A stretch of DNA of 23,194 nt from Sodaliphilus sp050873765 (GTDB taxonomy: Bacteria > Bacteroidota > Bacteroidia > Bacteroidales > Muribaculaceae): contig JBNMJK010000042.1 of assembly GCA_050873765.1 (NCBI GenBank), forward strand, positions 1 through 23,194, given 5' to 3'. Position 1 is the stretch's first letter; the number at the start of each line of letters is the position of its first letter. The notes below the pieces were generated by a model. The model saw nothing but the letters and a program-made list of their open reading frames with translations. It searched no databases and was not told the DNA's origin. The position numbers were made by a program, and so were the translations under genes. Positions 7,980 through 16,756 of the stretch are shown piece by piece.

Positions 7980-8068
7980 TAATCTCAAACACCTTAATTC
8001 ATATAAGGTTATGTTCTGTACACATTATTACGCGCAACACAAATATTCATATCTTTAATTATAAACGA

Positions 8069-11000
8069 ATGAGAAAAAAACTACTCTATTTAGCATTGAT
8101 GCTACTGCCCATCGCAGCATTGGCGGTGAAATCGGCTTCAAGCGAGAAGGTGCAGCATTTCTCTGATTTTCTGCAAGAAAAGCCAGAAGCGGCATCAGAA
8201 AGTGCGCTCCAGAAAGCTCCCTCAAAAATCAGATTAAACGTGCCTCACAAGCTGGCCTACGCATGGGCCACCCGCGAGCGCGACGGAAAAAAGGGTCTGG
8301 TGAAATTCTACCTCGACCAGCCTAACGACCTCACCGTGCTCTTCACGATGGAGAACTCCGCATTCGCCGGCACACACGGCACCGGCAGCGACTACTTCTT
8401 TTTCCGCTACAAGAATGATCAGGAGAACCAGACCATGGAGCCGATCGCATTCTCGAAGGTGGACATCAACACCGGTAAAGTGACCGACGTGGCCAACTGG
8501 TCGAGCGCGGGCTTTATCTGCAACGATATGACCTACGATTTCACTTCGGGCAATATCTACGCCATGTGCCGTGCCATCTACCACGACGACATTCTCAATT
8601 TCGACATTGAGTATTCATCGATTATCCGTATCAACCCCAAAACCGGTGCCTACTCTGAGGCCAAGAGCTTCCTGGAAGACTATTCTGGCCTCTCCAACCC
8701 CACTTATCTTACGCTTGCCGCCGACATGCAGGGCAATCTCTACAGCATCACCGCTGGCGGCGTGCTGGTGAAATTCGACTCCAAGAACGACTTTGCCGAA
8801 ACGGTGATTGGCTCCACTTCGCTTGCCCCTGGCACATATATCCAGAGCATGGAGTTTGACCACGCCACCGGCAACCTCTACTGGCAGGCCGACTTCTCGA
8901 AGAAGAACAGCGTGCTCGCACTGGTCAACACCACCACCGGCAAGGCCACCACAATTGGCGAGGTGGGCAACGACGCTCGCCTGGCGGGCATCTATGTGCC
9001 ATTCACCACTCCAGCCAACTCCGCTCCTGGCGCTCCAGCCAACCTGAAAGCCGTGGCCGACGGCAGCGGTGCCTTGAAGGCTACCATTTCGTGGACCAAC
9101 CCTACACGCAGCTTCGGCGGCCAGGTGATTGGCAATGTGTCGGCAGTGACCGTGAAGCGTGGTGGTGAGGTGGTGAAGGTGCTCAGCGGCGGCACTCCAG
9201 GCGGTGAAATGAGCTTCACCGATGAGAATGTGGCTGCCACTGGCATGACCGACTACACCGTGTATGCCTCCAACGGCAATGGCGACGGCATGGCCACCAC
9301 CACCAGTGTGTGGGTAGGCCACGACGTTCCTTCCGAAGTCACCAAGCTCGGCATCAACAACACCGTGGACGGTGGCGCAGAGCTCACCTGGGAGCAGCCC
9401 ACCATCGGCGCACATGGCGGCTACATCGACGCTGCCTCACTCTGCTACAAGATCACCCGTATGCCTGAGGGCACTGTGGTGGCCGATAATGTGAAGGGCA
9501 CACAATACACCGACAATAGCGTGAAGAATATTGGCGAATACTATTATGTGGTCACCAGCAAAACCGCCGACGGCGAGGGCGACTCATCACGGTCGGCCAA
9601 TATGTTTGTGGGCAGCACCGTGTCGTATCCCTACACTTGCTCGTTCGGCACCGTGTCGGAGTTCAAGTCGTGGTATGTGATCGACAACAACGCCGACGGC
9701 AGCACCTGGAAATTCAAGGAGCAGGTGGGCAAAGGCTACGCCATGTATGGCTACAGCAACACCAACAATGGCGACGACTATCTCATCTCACCCGACCTCT
9801 ACATGAAGAAGGGCAACACCTACCAGATCAACTTCAACTACAAGGGCGCCAACGCCAACTTCACCGAGAAGTTTGAACTCACCTTCGGCAAGGACAAGAC
9901 TGCCGAATCACAGAGCACCGTGGTGAAGCAGTATGAATTCAAGAGCGGCGACCTCACCTCATCGGGCGTGATCACGCTGCCTGAAGTGGAGGAAAGCGGC
10001 GTTTACCACGTTGCCTTCCACGCCACAAGCGACAAGGGCATGTATAACATCTACATTTCTGACGTGGAAATCACCGAAACCGGCTCATCGGCCGGCGGTG
10101 GCGACGAGGATTTTGCCTCGCCTTTCAATCTGAAGGCTAAAGTGAATGGCACCAACGCCACACTCTCATGGAACAACGGCAACGAGGAGGAAGGCATGAG
10201 TGAAGACATCAACGAAACCTTCGATATGTATGCCGACTGGGAAATCAACCCTGTGGGCGACTACGGCTGGAACTACATCGATGCCGACAAGGGTATTCCT
10301 TTCTACAACCTCGACGGCGTGAGTGAAGCCACCTTCCCAGGCGCCAAGACGCCTTGTGCTGCCGTGGTGTTTAACCCAGGCGCTATGAATGCCTCTTTCC
10401 TTGAGGACAATCCACCTGTGAGCGGCGACAAGTACCTGCTTTTCCGCAACAACACCACCGACGCCAATGGCAACACTCCAGCACCTAAGGCCAACGACTA
10501 TTTCATTTCACCTCTTCTCGCCTATGGCAAGCCTTTCACATTCAGCTTCTATGCAAAAGCCGACCCCGACAGCGAGGAGGACGACGAGAGCTGGAAGTGG
10601 AACAAGGAGGAAATTCGTGTGGGCTACTCTATCTCCGGCAAAGAGGCCGACGACTTCATCTGGCTCACCGACAAAAACGAAGTGGTGACCAGCGACTGGG
10701 CACTGCACAGCTACACCATTCCTGCCGAGGCAAAATATGTGTGCATCAACTACTGCACGCCTAAAAATGGCTACTTGATGTGCCTCGACAATGTGTTTAT
10801 CAGCACTGGCACGCCTTCAATGGCCAAGAAGCACAGCGCCAAGGAAGCCACCTTCCAGTACTACAACATCTACCTCGACGACCAACTCGTGGGCAAGAGC
10901 ATTGAGCACTCCTACAGCCTCACCGGCTTAGCCAAAGGCGAGCACACCGCCAAGGTGACCACACAATACCTGGAGGGTGAATCGAAAGCGGCTACCGTGA

Positions 11001-11191
11001 CATTCACCATCACAGGCTCCGCCACTGGCGACATCACCGGCGACGGCACCACCGATGTGAGCGACGTGACGGCACTCATCAACAAGATTCTCGGCGTGAC
11101 TGCCTATCCCGACGAGGCCTGCGATGTGAACGGCGACGGCACCATCGACGTGAGCGACGTGACGGCACTCATCAACCTCATCCTCAAATAA
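8069..11191 (+). CDS. Large secreted modular protein: β-propeller-like region, FN3, two choice-of-anchor J (cleaved adhesin) domains, C-terminal dockerin
   Basis: A 1040-residue protein from the ATG at 8069. The frame is open back to 7883, but the extension contains the promoter and would bury the signal peptide. Residues 1-19 are the signal peptide. Residues 60-310 resemble a β-propeller, with recurring units such as FDHATGNLYWQAD. FN3-like domains lie at about 320-415 and 420-515. Jelly-roll domains of the cleaved-adhesin/choice-of-anchor J type lie at 516-670 and 712-915, both with the 'DDYLISP' or 'NDYFISP' signature. A third FN3 seems split around the second jelly-roll: residues 684-703 (PFNLKAKVNGTNATLSW) and 925-983. 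Residues 986-1040 are a dockerin type I pair of EF-hand loops (D988/D992/D996/D999 and D1019/D1023/D1027/D1030). The plus strand here has clearly more C than G. No T9SS type A domain is present. Likely a secreted adhesin or matrix-binding protein; the ligand is unknown. Confidence 0.88.
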   Translation: MRKKLLYLALMLLPIAALAVKSASSEKVQHFSDFLQEKPEAASESALQKAPSKIRLNVPHKLAYAWATRERDGKKGLVKFYLDQPNDLTVLFTMENSAFAGTHGTGSDYFFFRYKNDQENQTMEPIAFSKVDINTGKVTDVANWSSAGFICNDMTYDFTSGNIYAMCRAIYHDDILNFDIEYSSIIRINPKTGAYSEAKSFLEDYSGLSNPTYLTLAADMQGNLYSITAGGVLVKFDSKNDFAETVIGSTSLAPGTYIQSMEFDHATGNLYWQADFSKKNSVLALVNTTTGKATTIGEVGNDARLAGIYVPFTTPANSAPGAPANLKAVADGSGALKATISWTNPTRSFGGQVIGNVSAVTVKRGGEVVKVLSGGTPGGEMSFTDENVAATGMTDYTVYASNGNGDGMATTTSVWVGHDVPSEVTKLGINNTVDGGAELTWEQPTIGAHGGYIDAASLCYKITRMPEGTVVADNVKGTQYTDNSVKNIGEYYYVVTSKTADGEGDSSRSANMFVGSTVSYPYTCSFGTVSEFKSWYVIDNNADGSTWKFKEQVGKGYAMYGYSNTNNGDDYLISPDLYMKKGNTYQINFNYKGANANFTEKFELTFGKDKTAESQSTVVKQYEFKSGDLTSSGVITLPEVEESGVYHVAFHATSDKGMYNIYISDVEITETGSSAGGGDEDFASPFNLKAKVNGTNATLSWNNGNEEEGMSEDINETFDMYADWEINPVGDYGWNYIDADKGIPFYNLDGVSEATFPGAKTPCAAVVFNPGAMNASFLEDNPPVSGDKYLLFRNNTTDANGNTPAPKANDYFISPLLAYGKPFTFSFYAKADPDSEEDDESWKWNKEEIRVGYSISGKEADDFIWLTDKNEVVTSDWALHSYTIPAEAKYVCINYCTPKNGYLMCLDNVFISTGTPSMAKKHSAKEATFQYYNIYLDDQLVGKSIEHSYSLTGLAKGEHTAKVTTQYLEGESKAATVTFTITGSATGDITGDGTTDVSDVTALINKILGVTAYPDEACDVNGDGTIDVSDVTALINLILK
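11049..11176 (+). repeat. Duplicated dockerin half-repeats
   Basis: A stretch of about 28 nt beginning GTGAGCGACGTGACGGCACT occurs twice, about 99 nt apart, encoding the two calcium-loop helices DVSDVTALIN. It marks an internal duplication that is typical of dockerins and here is almost unchanged at DNA level. Confidence 0.85.
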
Positions 11192-11231
11192 GCGCGCCCA
11201 TTGCCCTAAAAAAGCAATACCACATTCATAA

Positions 11232-11276
11232 AAATAGCCTGGAGCATAGTTAATGTGCTCCAGGCTATTTCTTTTA
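11232..11276 (+). terminator. Intrinsic terminator after the FN3/dockerin gene
   Basis: Perfect 15-bp arms (11232-11246 AAATAGCCTGGAGCA, 11256-11270 reverse complement) with a 9-nt loop, followed by TTTCTTTTATTT. It is 41 nt past the stop codon. Confidence 0.92.
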
Positions 11277-11504
11277 TTTATAAAACTCATAATTTAAGGA
11301 GGGCGTGCCAAAAACGATGCATCCTCTTGATGATTAAATAAGTAGGGACGCATCAAGAGCATTGAAAAGTGAAAACAACTTTCAAATTGACAGTTTTAAG
11401 GACGTAATGCACAATTTGTGAGAGGGGATTGCTACTGATCAGGCTGCGAGCATCGGTGTTTTATTATCAGGTGCAGTATGGGCCAGAAGGGGCTGTGGGG
11501 CGGA

Positions 11505-11945
11505 TTTCACAGGGTTATCAACAAATTGTTAATAACCTGTGAAAAAGGGTTTGATAACTTTACAACAAAAAATGCCCAAAAAACTTGACTTTTGAAAATC
11601 AGTCCGGCTTAACATTTTATTTGCCTAAATCCAAATAAGTTAGCATCATATTATAAATGATGATTTAACAGGGTTTTCATCAGTTTTTAATAGGTAATGA
11701 CGCAAGAATTTATTAACTTTGCAAGATATTAACAGGGTGTTGATAAAGTTGGGAAATGGCTCTAAATCAAAAAATAAGGTTGTTGACCAACTATTAATAA
11801 CCGCTGCATCTACATCAATAACTTTATATGCAAGAAAATAGGCTAAAAGTTATTGCCACTATTAACAGCGTATCATTATCAATAATTTATTATTCATTTT
11901 AAAAATAAAATTAAATGATATAATAATGATTGTTGATAACCGTGT
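11505..11945. other. Putative chromosomal replication origin (oriC-like DnaA-box cluster with AT-rich unwinding element)
   Basis: TTATCAACA, one base from the classical DnaA box TTATCCACA, occurs exactly three times: 11515-11523 (plus), 11738-11746 and 11931-11939 (both minus). TTATTAACA occurs at 11527-11535 (minus), and near-matches lie at 11727-11735, 11859-11867 and 11877-11885. Bases 11505-11544 form a 40-bp inverted repeat (TTTCACAGG...CCTGTGAAA) around the first two boxes, with one bulged G and one mismatch. Bases 11880-11929 are almost only A and T and end at the last box, as a DNA unwinding element would. Most genes left of here run on the minus strand (4 of 6) and right of here on the plus strand (6 of 7). 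dnaA is not in the window, which is not unusual for Bacteroidota. It could instead be a binding-site cluster for another protein. Confidence 0.55.
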
Positions 11946-12039
11946 GGTGGTGGCTTATGGTGTGGGGTGAAATGGAGCGCCCTGAAAAACAGATAGCCAC
12001 ACAATAATAGAAACGCTATATTATACATATAAGAAGAAT

Positions 12040-14811
12040 ATGGAATACAATTTTCGCGAAATTGAAAAGAAATGGCAGCAGTACTGGCGCGACCAGCACA
12101 CCTACCAATGTGAAATAGATGAGAGCAAGCCCAAATATTATGTGCTCGACATGTTTCCCTACCCCTCTGGGGCTGGACTGCACGTGGGCCACCCGCTTGG
12201 CTACATTGCCAGCGACATTTTTGCGCGCTACAAGAGGCTCAACGGATTTAATGTGCTTCACCCGATGGGATATGATGCCTACGGCTTGCCTGCCGAGCAA
12301 TACGCCATACAGACGGGGCAGCACCCTGAGGTGACCACGGTGAAGAATATTGCGCGCTATCGTGAGCAGCTGGAGAAGATTGGCTTCTGCTACGACTGGA
12401 ACCGTGAGGTGCGCACCTGCGACCCTAAATACTATAAGTGGACGCAATGGGCATTCTTGAAAATGTTTAAGAGCTACTACAACACGGCTCTCGACAAGGC
12501 TCGCCCTATCGATGAGCTTGTGGCTTATTTTGAAAAGAACGGCAGCCAGGGCTGCAACGCCGCCACTAACGGCAAGAATGATTTCACCGCCGAGCAGTGG
12601 AACGCCATGACCAAGGTGGAGAAGGAGAACACGCTGATGGACTACCGTATAGCCTACCGTGGAAACACGATGGTGAACTGGTGTCCGAAACTGGGCACCG
12701 TGCTTGCCAACGATGAGGTGAGCGAGGGTGTGTCGCTGCGCGGGGGCTATCCTGTGGTGCAGAAAATGATGAGCCAGTGGTGTCTGCGTGTGTCGGCCTA
12801 CGCCGGGCGTTTGCTGCGTGGGCTCGACAAGCTCGACTGGACCGACTCTATCAAGGAGACTCAGCGTAACTGGATTGGCTACAGCGAGGGCGCCGAGATG
12901 CAATTCCCACTGGTGGGAAGCGATGAGAAGTTGCTTATTTTCACCACCCGTGCCGACACTATTTTCGGTGTTACATTTATGGTGCTTGCTCCTGAGAGCG
13001 AATATGTGGAAAAGGTGACCACTGCTGAGCAGAAAGCCGCTGTGCAGGCCTACATAGAAGAAGTGAAGCATAAAACCGAGCGCGAGCGCCTGATTGAAAA
13101 GAAGGTGTCGGGCGTGTTCAGCGGATCGTATGCCGTGAATCCTGTCACGGGTAAGAATATTCCTATCTATATCAGCGACTATGTGCTCGCTGGCTACGGC
13201 ACGGGTGCCATTATGGCTGTGCCGGCGCACGACAGCCGCGACTACGCCTTTGCCAAGCACTTCAATTTAGAGATTATTCCGCTGATAGAGGGTGCCGACG
13301 TGAGCAAGGAGAGTTTCGACGCCAAAGAGGGCATTGTGATGAACTCGAGCAACGACAAGCTCCAGCTCAACGGACTTCAGGTGAAAGAGGCTATAGCCAA
13401 GACTAAAAAGTTTATCGAGCAGGAGGGCATTGGCAAAGTGAAGGTGAACTATCGCCTCCGTGATGCCATTTTCAGCCGCCAGCGCTATTGGGGCGAGCCT
13501 TTCCCCATCTATTACGACACCGACGGCCAGCCTCAGGCCATCGACGAGAGCGAGCTGCCACTGCAACTTCCTGAGGTGGACAAGTTCCTGCCCACAGAGA
13601 GCGGTGAACCTCCATTGGGGCGTGCCAAAAACTGGGTGGCTTCCAACGGGCGTCCTCTTGAATTGTGCACGATGCCTGGATTCGCCGGATCGAGTGCCTA
13701 CTATTTGCGCTACATGGATCCACACAACGATGAGGCACTGGTGGGCAAGAAGGCCGATGAATACTGGCGTCAGGTGGATTTGTATGTGGGCGGCACCGAG
13801 CATGCTACCGGTCACTTGATTTACAGCCGCTTCTGGAATAAATTCCTCTTCGACTACGGATATGTGTGCGAGGACGAGCCTTACAAAAAACTTTTCAACC
13901 AGGGTATGATTCAGGGCCGCAGTAATTTTGTGTACCGCATCAAGGACACCAACACCTTTGTGAGCCTCAATCTCAAAGACCAGTACGACGTTACTCCTAT
14001 CCATGTGGACGTGAACATTGTGAGCAACGATGTGCTCGACATCGACAAGTTCCGCGCTTGGCGCCCTGAGTTTGCTGATGCTGAATTTATCCTTGAGAAA
14101 GGTAAGTATATTTGCGGCTGGGCCATTGAAAAGATGTCGAAATCGATGTTCAATGTGGTGAACCCCGATGATATAGTGGAGCATTACGGCGCCGACACAC
14201 TGCGCCTCTATGAAATGTTCCTTGGTCCGGTAGAGGCCAGCAAGCCTTGGGACACCAATGGCATCGACGGTGTGAACCGCTTCTTGAAAAAGCTGTGGAA
14301 CATGGTGTTTGATGGTGATAAGGTTCGCCTCACCGATGATAAGCCCACTGCCGACAATCTAAAGTCGCTCCACAAGCTCATCAAGAAAGTGACTGCCGAT
14401 GTGGAGGTGCTCAGCTACAACACCTCTGTGGCTGCGTTTATGATATGTGTGAATGAGCTTTACTCACAGAAATGCGTGAGCAAGGCCATCTTCAAGGATC
14501 TTATCGTGGTGCTCGCGCCATTCGCTCCACACATCTGCGAGGAATTGTGGCATGTGCTCGGCGGCGAAGGCACCGTGTGCGATGCCCAGTGGCCGAAATT
14601 CAACGAGGAATACCTCAAAGAGAGCAATGTGAAATACACCGTGATGTTCAACGGCAAGCCTCGCTTCAACATTGAGGTGGCTGTGGGTACCGACAAGGAT
14701 GAGGTGGAGCGTCTTGCCCTCACCGACAAGGGCGCTGAAAAGTGGCTCGCCGGCAAAACACCTAAAAAGGTGATTGTGGTGCCTAACAAAATTGTGAACG
14801 TGGTGATATAA
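12040..14811 (+). CDS. leuS: Leucyl-tRNA synthetase
   Basis: A 923-residue class I enzyme that charges tRNA-Leu. The first motif is HVGH at residues 48-51 (YPSGAGLHVGHPLGY), and KMSKS is at 698-702 (WAIEKMSKSMFN). The editing (CP1) domain lies between, with the conserved TTRADTIFGVTFM at about 303-315 and the Asp-containing YGTGAIMAVPAHDSRDYAF near 386-404. There is an extra stretch before KMSKS (about 625-695, SNFVYRIKDTNTFVSLNL...GKYICGW), which accounts for the length above the 860 residues of E. coli LeuS and is usual in Bacteroidota. The C-terminal domain ends KVIVVPNKIVNVVI. No good TAnnTTTG box lies in the 100 nt before the start, so its promoter is uncertain. It runs away from the origin-like region. 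Confidence 0.98.
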   Translation: MEYNFREIEKKWQQYWRDQHTYQCEIDESKPKYYVLDMFPYPSGAGLHVGHPLGYIASDIFARYKRLNGFNVLHPMGYDAYGLPAEQYAIQTGQHPEVTTVKNIARYREQLEKIGFCYDWNREVRTCDPKYYKWTQWAFLKMFKSYYNTALDKARPIDELVAYFEKNGSQGCNAATNGKNDFTAEQWNAMTKVEKENTLMDYRIAYRGNTMVNWCPKLGTVLANDEVSEGVSLRGGYPVVQKMMSQWCLRVSAYAGRLLRGLDKLDWTDSIKETQRNWIGYSEGAEMQFPLVGSDEKLLIFTTRADTIFGVTFMVLAPESEYVEKVTTAEQKAAVQAYIEEVKHKTERERLIEKKVSGVFSGSYAVNPVTGKNIPIYISDYVLAGYGTGAIMAVPAHDSRDYAFAKHFNLEIIPLIEGADVSKESFDAKEGIVMNSSNDKLQLNGLQVKEAIAKTKKFIEQEGIGKVKVNYRLRDAIFSRQRYWGEPFPIYYDTDGQPQAIDESELPLQLPEVDKFLPTESGEPPLGRAKNWVASNGRPLELCTMPGFAGSSAYYLRYMDPHNDEALVGKKADEYWRQVDLYVGGTEHATGHLIYSRFWNKFLFDYGYVCEDEPYKKLFNQGMIQGRSNFVYRIKDTNTFVSLNLKDQYDVTPIHVDVNIVSNDVLDIDKFRAWRPEFADAEFILEKGKYICGWAIEKMSKSMFNVVNPDDIVEHYGADTLRLYEMFLGPVEASKPWDTNGIDGVNRFLKKLWNMVFDGDKVRLTDDKPTADNLKSLHKLIKKVTADVEVLSYNTSVAAFMICVNELYSQKCVSKAIFKDLIVVLAPFAPHICEELWHVLGGEGTVCDAQWPKFNEEYLKESNVKYTVMFNGKPRFNIEVAVGTDKDEVERLALTDKGAEKWLAGKTPKKVIVVPNKIVNVVI

Positions 14812-14841
14812 TTATCGCAGTTTTATAACACAACAATAATA

Positions 14842-14893
14842 AGGGTGTGCATGGTATGCGGTTTTTTCAGCTCCGTCACACCCTAATTTTTTT
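14842..14893 (+). terminator. Hairpin with T-tract between leuS and rdgB
   Basis: Arms AGGGTGTG (14842-14849) and CACACCCT (14877-14884) enclose a 27-nt loop that has its own small hairpin (GCATGGTATGC, 14849-14859). Seven Ts follow (14887-14893). It ends only 14 nt before the rdgB start, so it either terminates leuS transcripts or attenuates read-through into rdgB. Confidence 0.7.
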
Positions 14894-14907
14894 ATGATTG
14901 ATGAAAG

Positions 14908-15495
14908 ATGAAAAAGATTGTTTTTGCCACCAACAATGCCCATAAGCTGAAAGAACTGAGGGAGATAGTGGGTGATAAATTTCAAATTCTAAGTCTGGCC
15001 GACATCGACTGCCACGCCGACATTCCCGAAACCAGCCCCACCATCGAGGGCAATGCCCAGCAGAAGGCGCGTTACATTAAGGATAATTATGGCTACGACT
15101 GCTTCAGCGACGACACCTGCCTTGAAATTGACGCGCTCGGCGGCGAGCCAGGCGTGTACAGCGCCCGTTATGCCGGAGGAGCAGGGCACGACAGCGAGGC
15201 CAATATGCGAAAGGTGCTCGAAAAGCTGAAAGGTGTGGCTATGGAGCAGCGCACGGCACGGTTTCGCACCGCTGTGGCGCTGATTCTTGATGGCGAGACA
15301 CATATTTTTGAGGGCAAAGTGGAAGGGCACATACTCACCGAGAAGCATGGCCTAAGCGGCTTTGGCTACGACCCCATATTCCAGCCTGATGAAGGCGACG
15401 GACGCACATTCGCGCAGATGAATGCAGATGAGAAAAATGCCATCAGTCATCGCGGCCGTGCGGTGGCCAAGTTAGTGGATTTTCTCTGCAAATAA
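14908..15495 (+). CDS. rdgB: RdgB/HAM1-type non-canonical purine NTP pyrophosphatase (dITP/XTP diphosphatase)
   Basis: A 195-residue protein, usual length for the family. It hydrolyses dITP, ITP and XTP to monophosphates and pyrophosphate and so keeps deaminated purines out of DNA and RNA. Signature motifs are the N-terminal FATNNAHKLKEL (6-17), the metal/catalytic loop SDDTCLEIDALGGEPG (67-82, with the acidic pair D68/D69), the base-recognition stretch GFGYDPIF (151-158) and SHRGRA (180-185). A Thr-Cys replaces the more usual Ser-Gly after the acidic pair; this is a mild variation. The nearby ATGs at 14894 and 14901 are out of frame, so 14908 is the start. It follows leuS by 96 nt, with a terminator-like hairpin between them, and converges on the ATPase gene. 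Confidence 0.96.
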   Translation: MKKIVFATNNAHKLKELREIVGDKFQILSLADIDCHADIPETSPTIEGNAQQKARYIKDNYGYDCFSDDTCLEIDALGGEPGVYSARYAGGAGHDSEANMRKVLEKLKGVAMEQRTARFRTAVALILDGETHIFEGKVEGHILTEKHGLSGFGYDPIFQPDEGDGRTFAQMNADEKNAISHRGRAVAKLVDFLCK

Positions 15496-15514
15496 AGAGG
15501 CTATTCACATATTA

Positions 15515-15586
15515 AAACGTAAAAAATGCGATTATAACCGTAAAATTAACGTTAATTCTGCGGTTACAACCGCATTTTTTACGTTT
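15515..15586. repeat. Palindromic repeat, copy A (also terminator between rdgB and ATPase gene)
   Basis: A 72-nt imperfect palindrome: arms 15515-15550 and 15551-15586 match at 32 of 36 positions and meet at TTAACGTTAA. Three of the four mismatches become G·U pairs in RNA read from the minus strand, the strand of the neighbouring ATPase gene. Bases 15519-15586 match copy B (16765-16832) at 67 of 68 positions in the same orientation. It lies 14 nt beyond the ATPase stop and 20 nt beyond the rdgB stop. With AAAAAA and TTTTTT in its arms it could terminate both genes. Confidence 0.95.
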
Positions 15587-15599
15587 ATATTTATTCAGG

Positions 15600-16730
15600 T
15601 TACAGGAAATTCAGATAATTATCGGGGTTCACCACATCATACGTTGCACTGGGATAGGCCTTAGCAAATCCGCCTGGCACTTTAGGCATTTTCTTACCCC
15701 ATTTCATTTCAAAAGCGTGCATGGCATCACCATTTTCCACTATTAAATCAATTTCCTGCTGGTCGTAAGTACGCCAGAAATGAAGCTGCTGATGGAGTAG
15801 AAGGTTTTGATTTTCCTTCATTTTCTCGGTTATAAAGAAATTTTCCCATAGCTGGCCCATATCGTCTCTGCTATTGATACCCTTAAAATTGCCAATCACA
15901 GCATTTCTGATGCCATTGTCGTAGAAATACCATTTTCCAGCTTTCGACACCTCTTTGCGCATATTTTTACTGAAAGCTCCAATCTTATAAATTACAAACA
16001 CTTTAGAAAGCAGGTCGAGATACTTCTCCACCGTTTCGCGGTGCATTCCGAGCTGTTTTCCTAATTCGTCGTAAGACACCTCGCTGCCAGCTTGAAAAGC
16101 AATCAGCTGCAGCAAGCGGTTCATTTTAGATGAATTTCTTAATCCGTCAATGGCAAGTATATCTTTCAATAGATAGGCATTCACAATATCTCTGAGATAC
16201 TCTTCCTTCATGGCATTGCTGGTCATTCCCACCACTTCTGGGTAGCTACCGTATATAAGGCGGTCGGATAGATTTTGCCCGATTTCTATACCGCTTTGCC
16301 TTTGTGCAATTTCTTTGATAGAAAAAGGAGTGAGAAGAAATTGCGAACAACGCCCCACAAGAGGTTCGCCTATTTTATTGAGCAGGTCGAACGACGACGA
16401 TCCGGTGGCAACAACCTTTATGTTCTCAATTTCATCTACAATCAGCTTAATGATATGCCCTATTTCAGGAATATTTTGAGCTTCATCGATGGCGAGTAAA
16501 TTTAATCCGTCAAAAAGTTGGCGGTAATTACTCACAGAGCGGTTTTGGAGCATATTGTGCACATCAATGTCTTCACCATTGAGTATGATGGATTTACCAA
16601 GATTATTTTTCACTATCTCTTTTAGAAGAATGGTTTTGCCCACACGGCGTGCACCGTATATGAGCATAGCTTTACCAGGCATTAACCGTTGCTCAATCTC
16701 ATTTTGCAGCAAGCGCTTGATGTGTTCCAT
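15600..16730 (-). CDS. AAA_14 / DUF4143 family ATPase with PD-(D/E)XK-like C-terminal domain
   Basis: A 376-residue protein. Walker A is GARRVGKT (26-33), Walker B is LLAIDEAQ (78-85) and the sensor region is VVATGSSSF (106-114). A winged-helix-like segment lies at about 205-250 (SYDELGKQLGMHRETVEKYLDLL). The DUF4143 domain covers about 255-376, with LWENFF at 294-299. It shows a D-x12-ExK pattern, D328...E341-M-K343 (EIDLIVENGDAMHAFEMKW), as in restriction-endonuclease-fold proteins, so the nuclease-like motif looks intact. The family is common and multicopy in Bacteroidales, but its biological role is not settled. The gene is bracketed by two near-identical palindromic repeats in direct orientation, with its candidate -7 box abutting copy B. 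It is more AT-rich than leuS. It may be a mobile or selfish cassette; that part is inference. Confidence 0.92.
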   Translation of the reverse strand: MEHIKRLLQNEIEQRLMPGKAMLIYGARRVGKTILLKEIVKNNLGKSIILNGEDIDVHNMLQNRSVSNYRQLFDGLNLLAIDEAQNIPEIGHIIKLIVDEIENIKVVATGSSSFDLLNKIGEPLVGRCSQFLLTPFSIKEIAQRQSGIEIGQNLSDRLIYGSYPEVVGMTSNAMKEEYLRDIVNAYLLKDILAIDGLRNSSKMNRLLQLIAFQAGSEVSYDELGKQLGMHRETVEKYLDLLSKVFVIYKIGAFSKNMRKEVSKAGKWYFYDNGIRNAVIGNFKGINSRDDMGQLWENFFITEKMKENQNLLLHQQLHFWRTYDQQEIDLIVENGDAMHAFEMKWGKKMPKVPGGFAKAYPSATYDVVNPDNYLNFL

Positions 16731-16756
16731 AGAAAATGCTTTTTATTAATTAATGG

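Larger units (their letters stand above)
7755..8068. other. 314-bp divergent promoter region (metG / FN3-dockerin gene)
   Basis: Contains a minus-strand -7 box for metG and a plus-strand -7 box for the surface-protein gene, both TAACTTTG, with about 156 nt between them. Nothing else stands out. The open frames that run through it from both sides are extensions of the flanking genes and are not believed. Confidence 0.7.
11192..12039. other. 848-bp non-coding region with terminator, small inverted repeat and origin-like cluster
   Basis: No credible gene on either strand. In order it holds a strong terminator (11232-11276), a 9-bp inverted repeat CTCTTGATG/CATCAAGAG (11324-11332 and 11351-11359), the TTATCAACA cluster (11505-11939) and the approach to leuS. 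TAACTTTG at 11714-11721 matches a -7 box, but it is far from leuS and lies inside the cluster. Confidence 0.8.

Noticed and set aside
7883..8068. Longer frame for the FN3/dockerin protein starting at 7883
   Set aside because: It would place the signal peptide 62 residues inside the protein and contains the -7 box at 7972-7979.
11290..11500. tRNA or small gene in the region before the origin-like cluster
   Set aside because: No cloverleaf arms or GTTC-like T-loop could be found and the open frames are only a few codons long.
5694..12039. Sharp GC-skew flip as proof of an origin
   Set aside because: Hand counts show C above G on the plus strand in the FN3/dockerin gene but nearly equal values in metG, and the bias in the former may be amino-acid driven.
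12016..14184. Long open frames on the minus strand opposite leuS (12016-13260 and 13267-14184)
   Set aside because: They lie fully opposite a certain gene, have low-complexity His/Val/Leu-rich translations and no recognisable domain.
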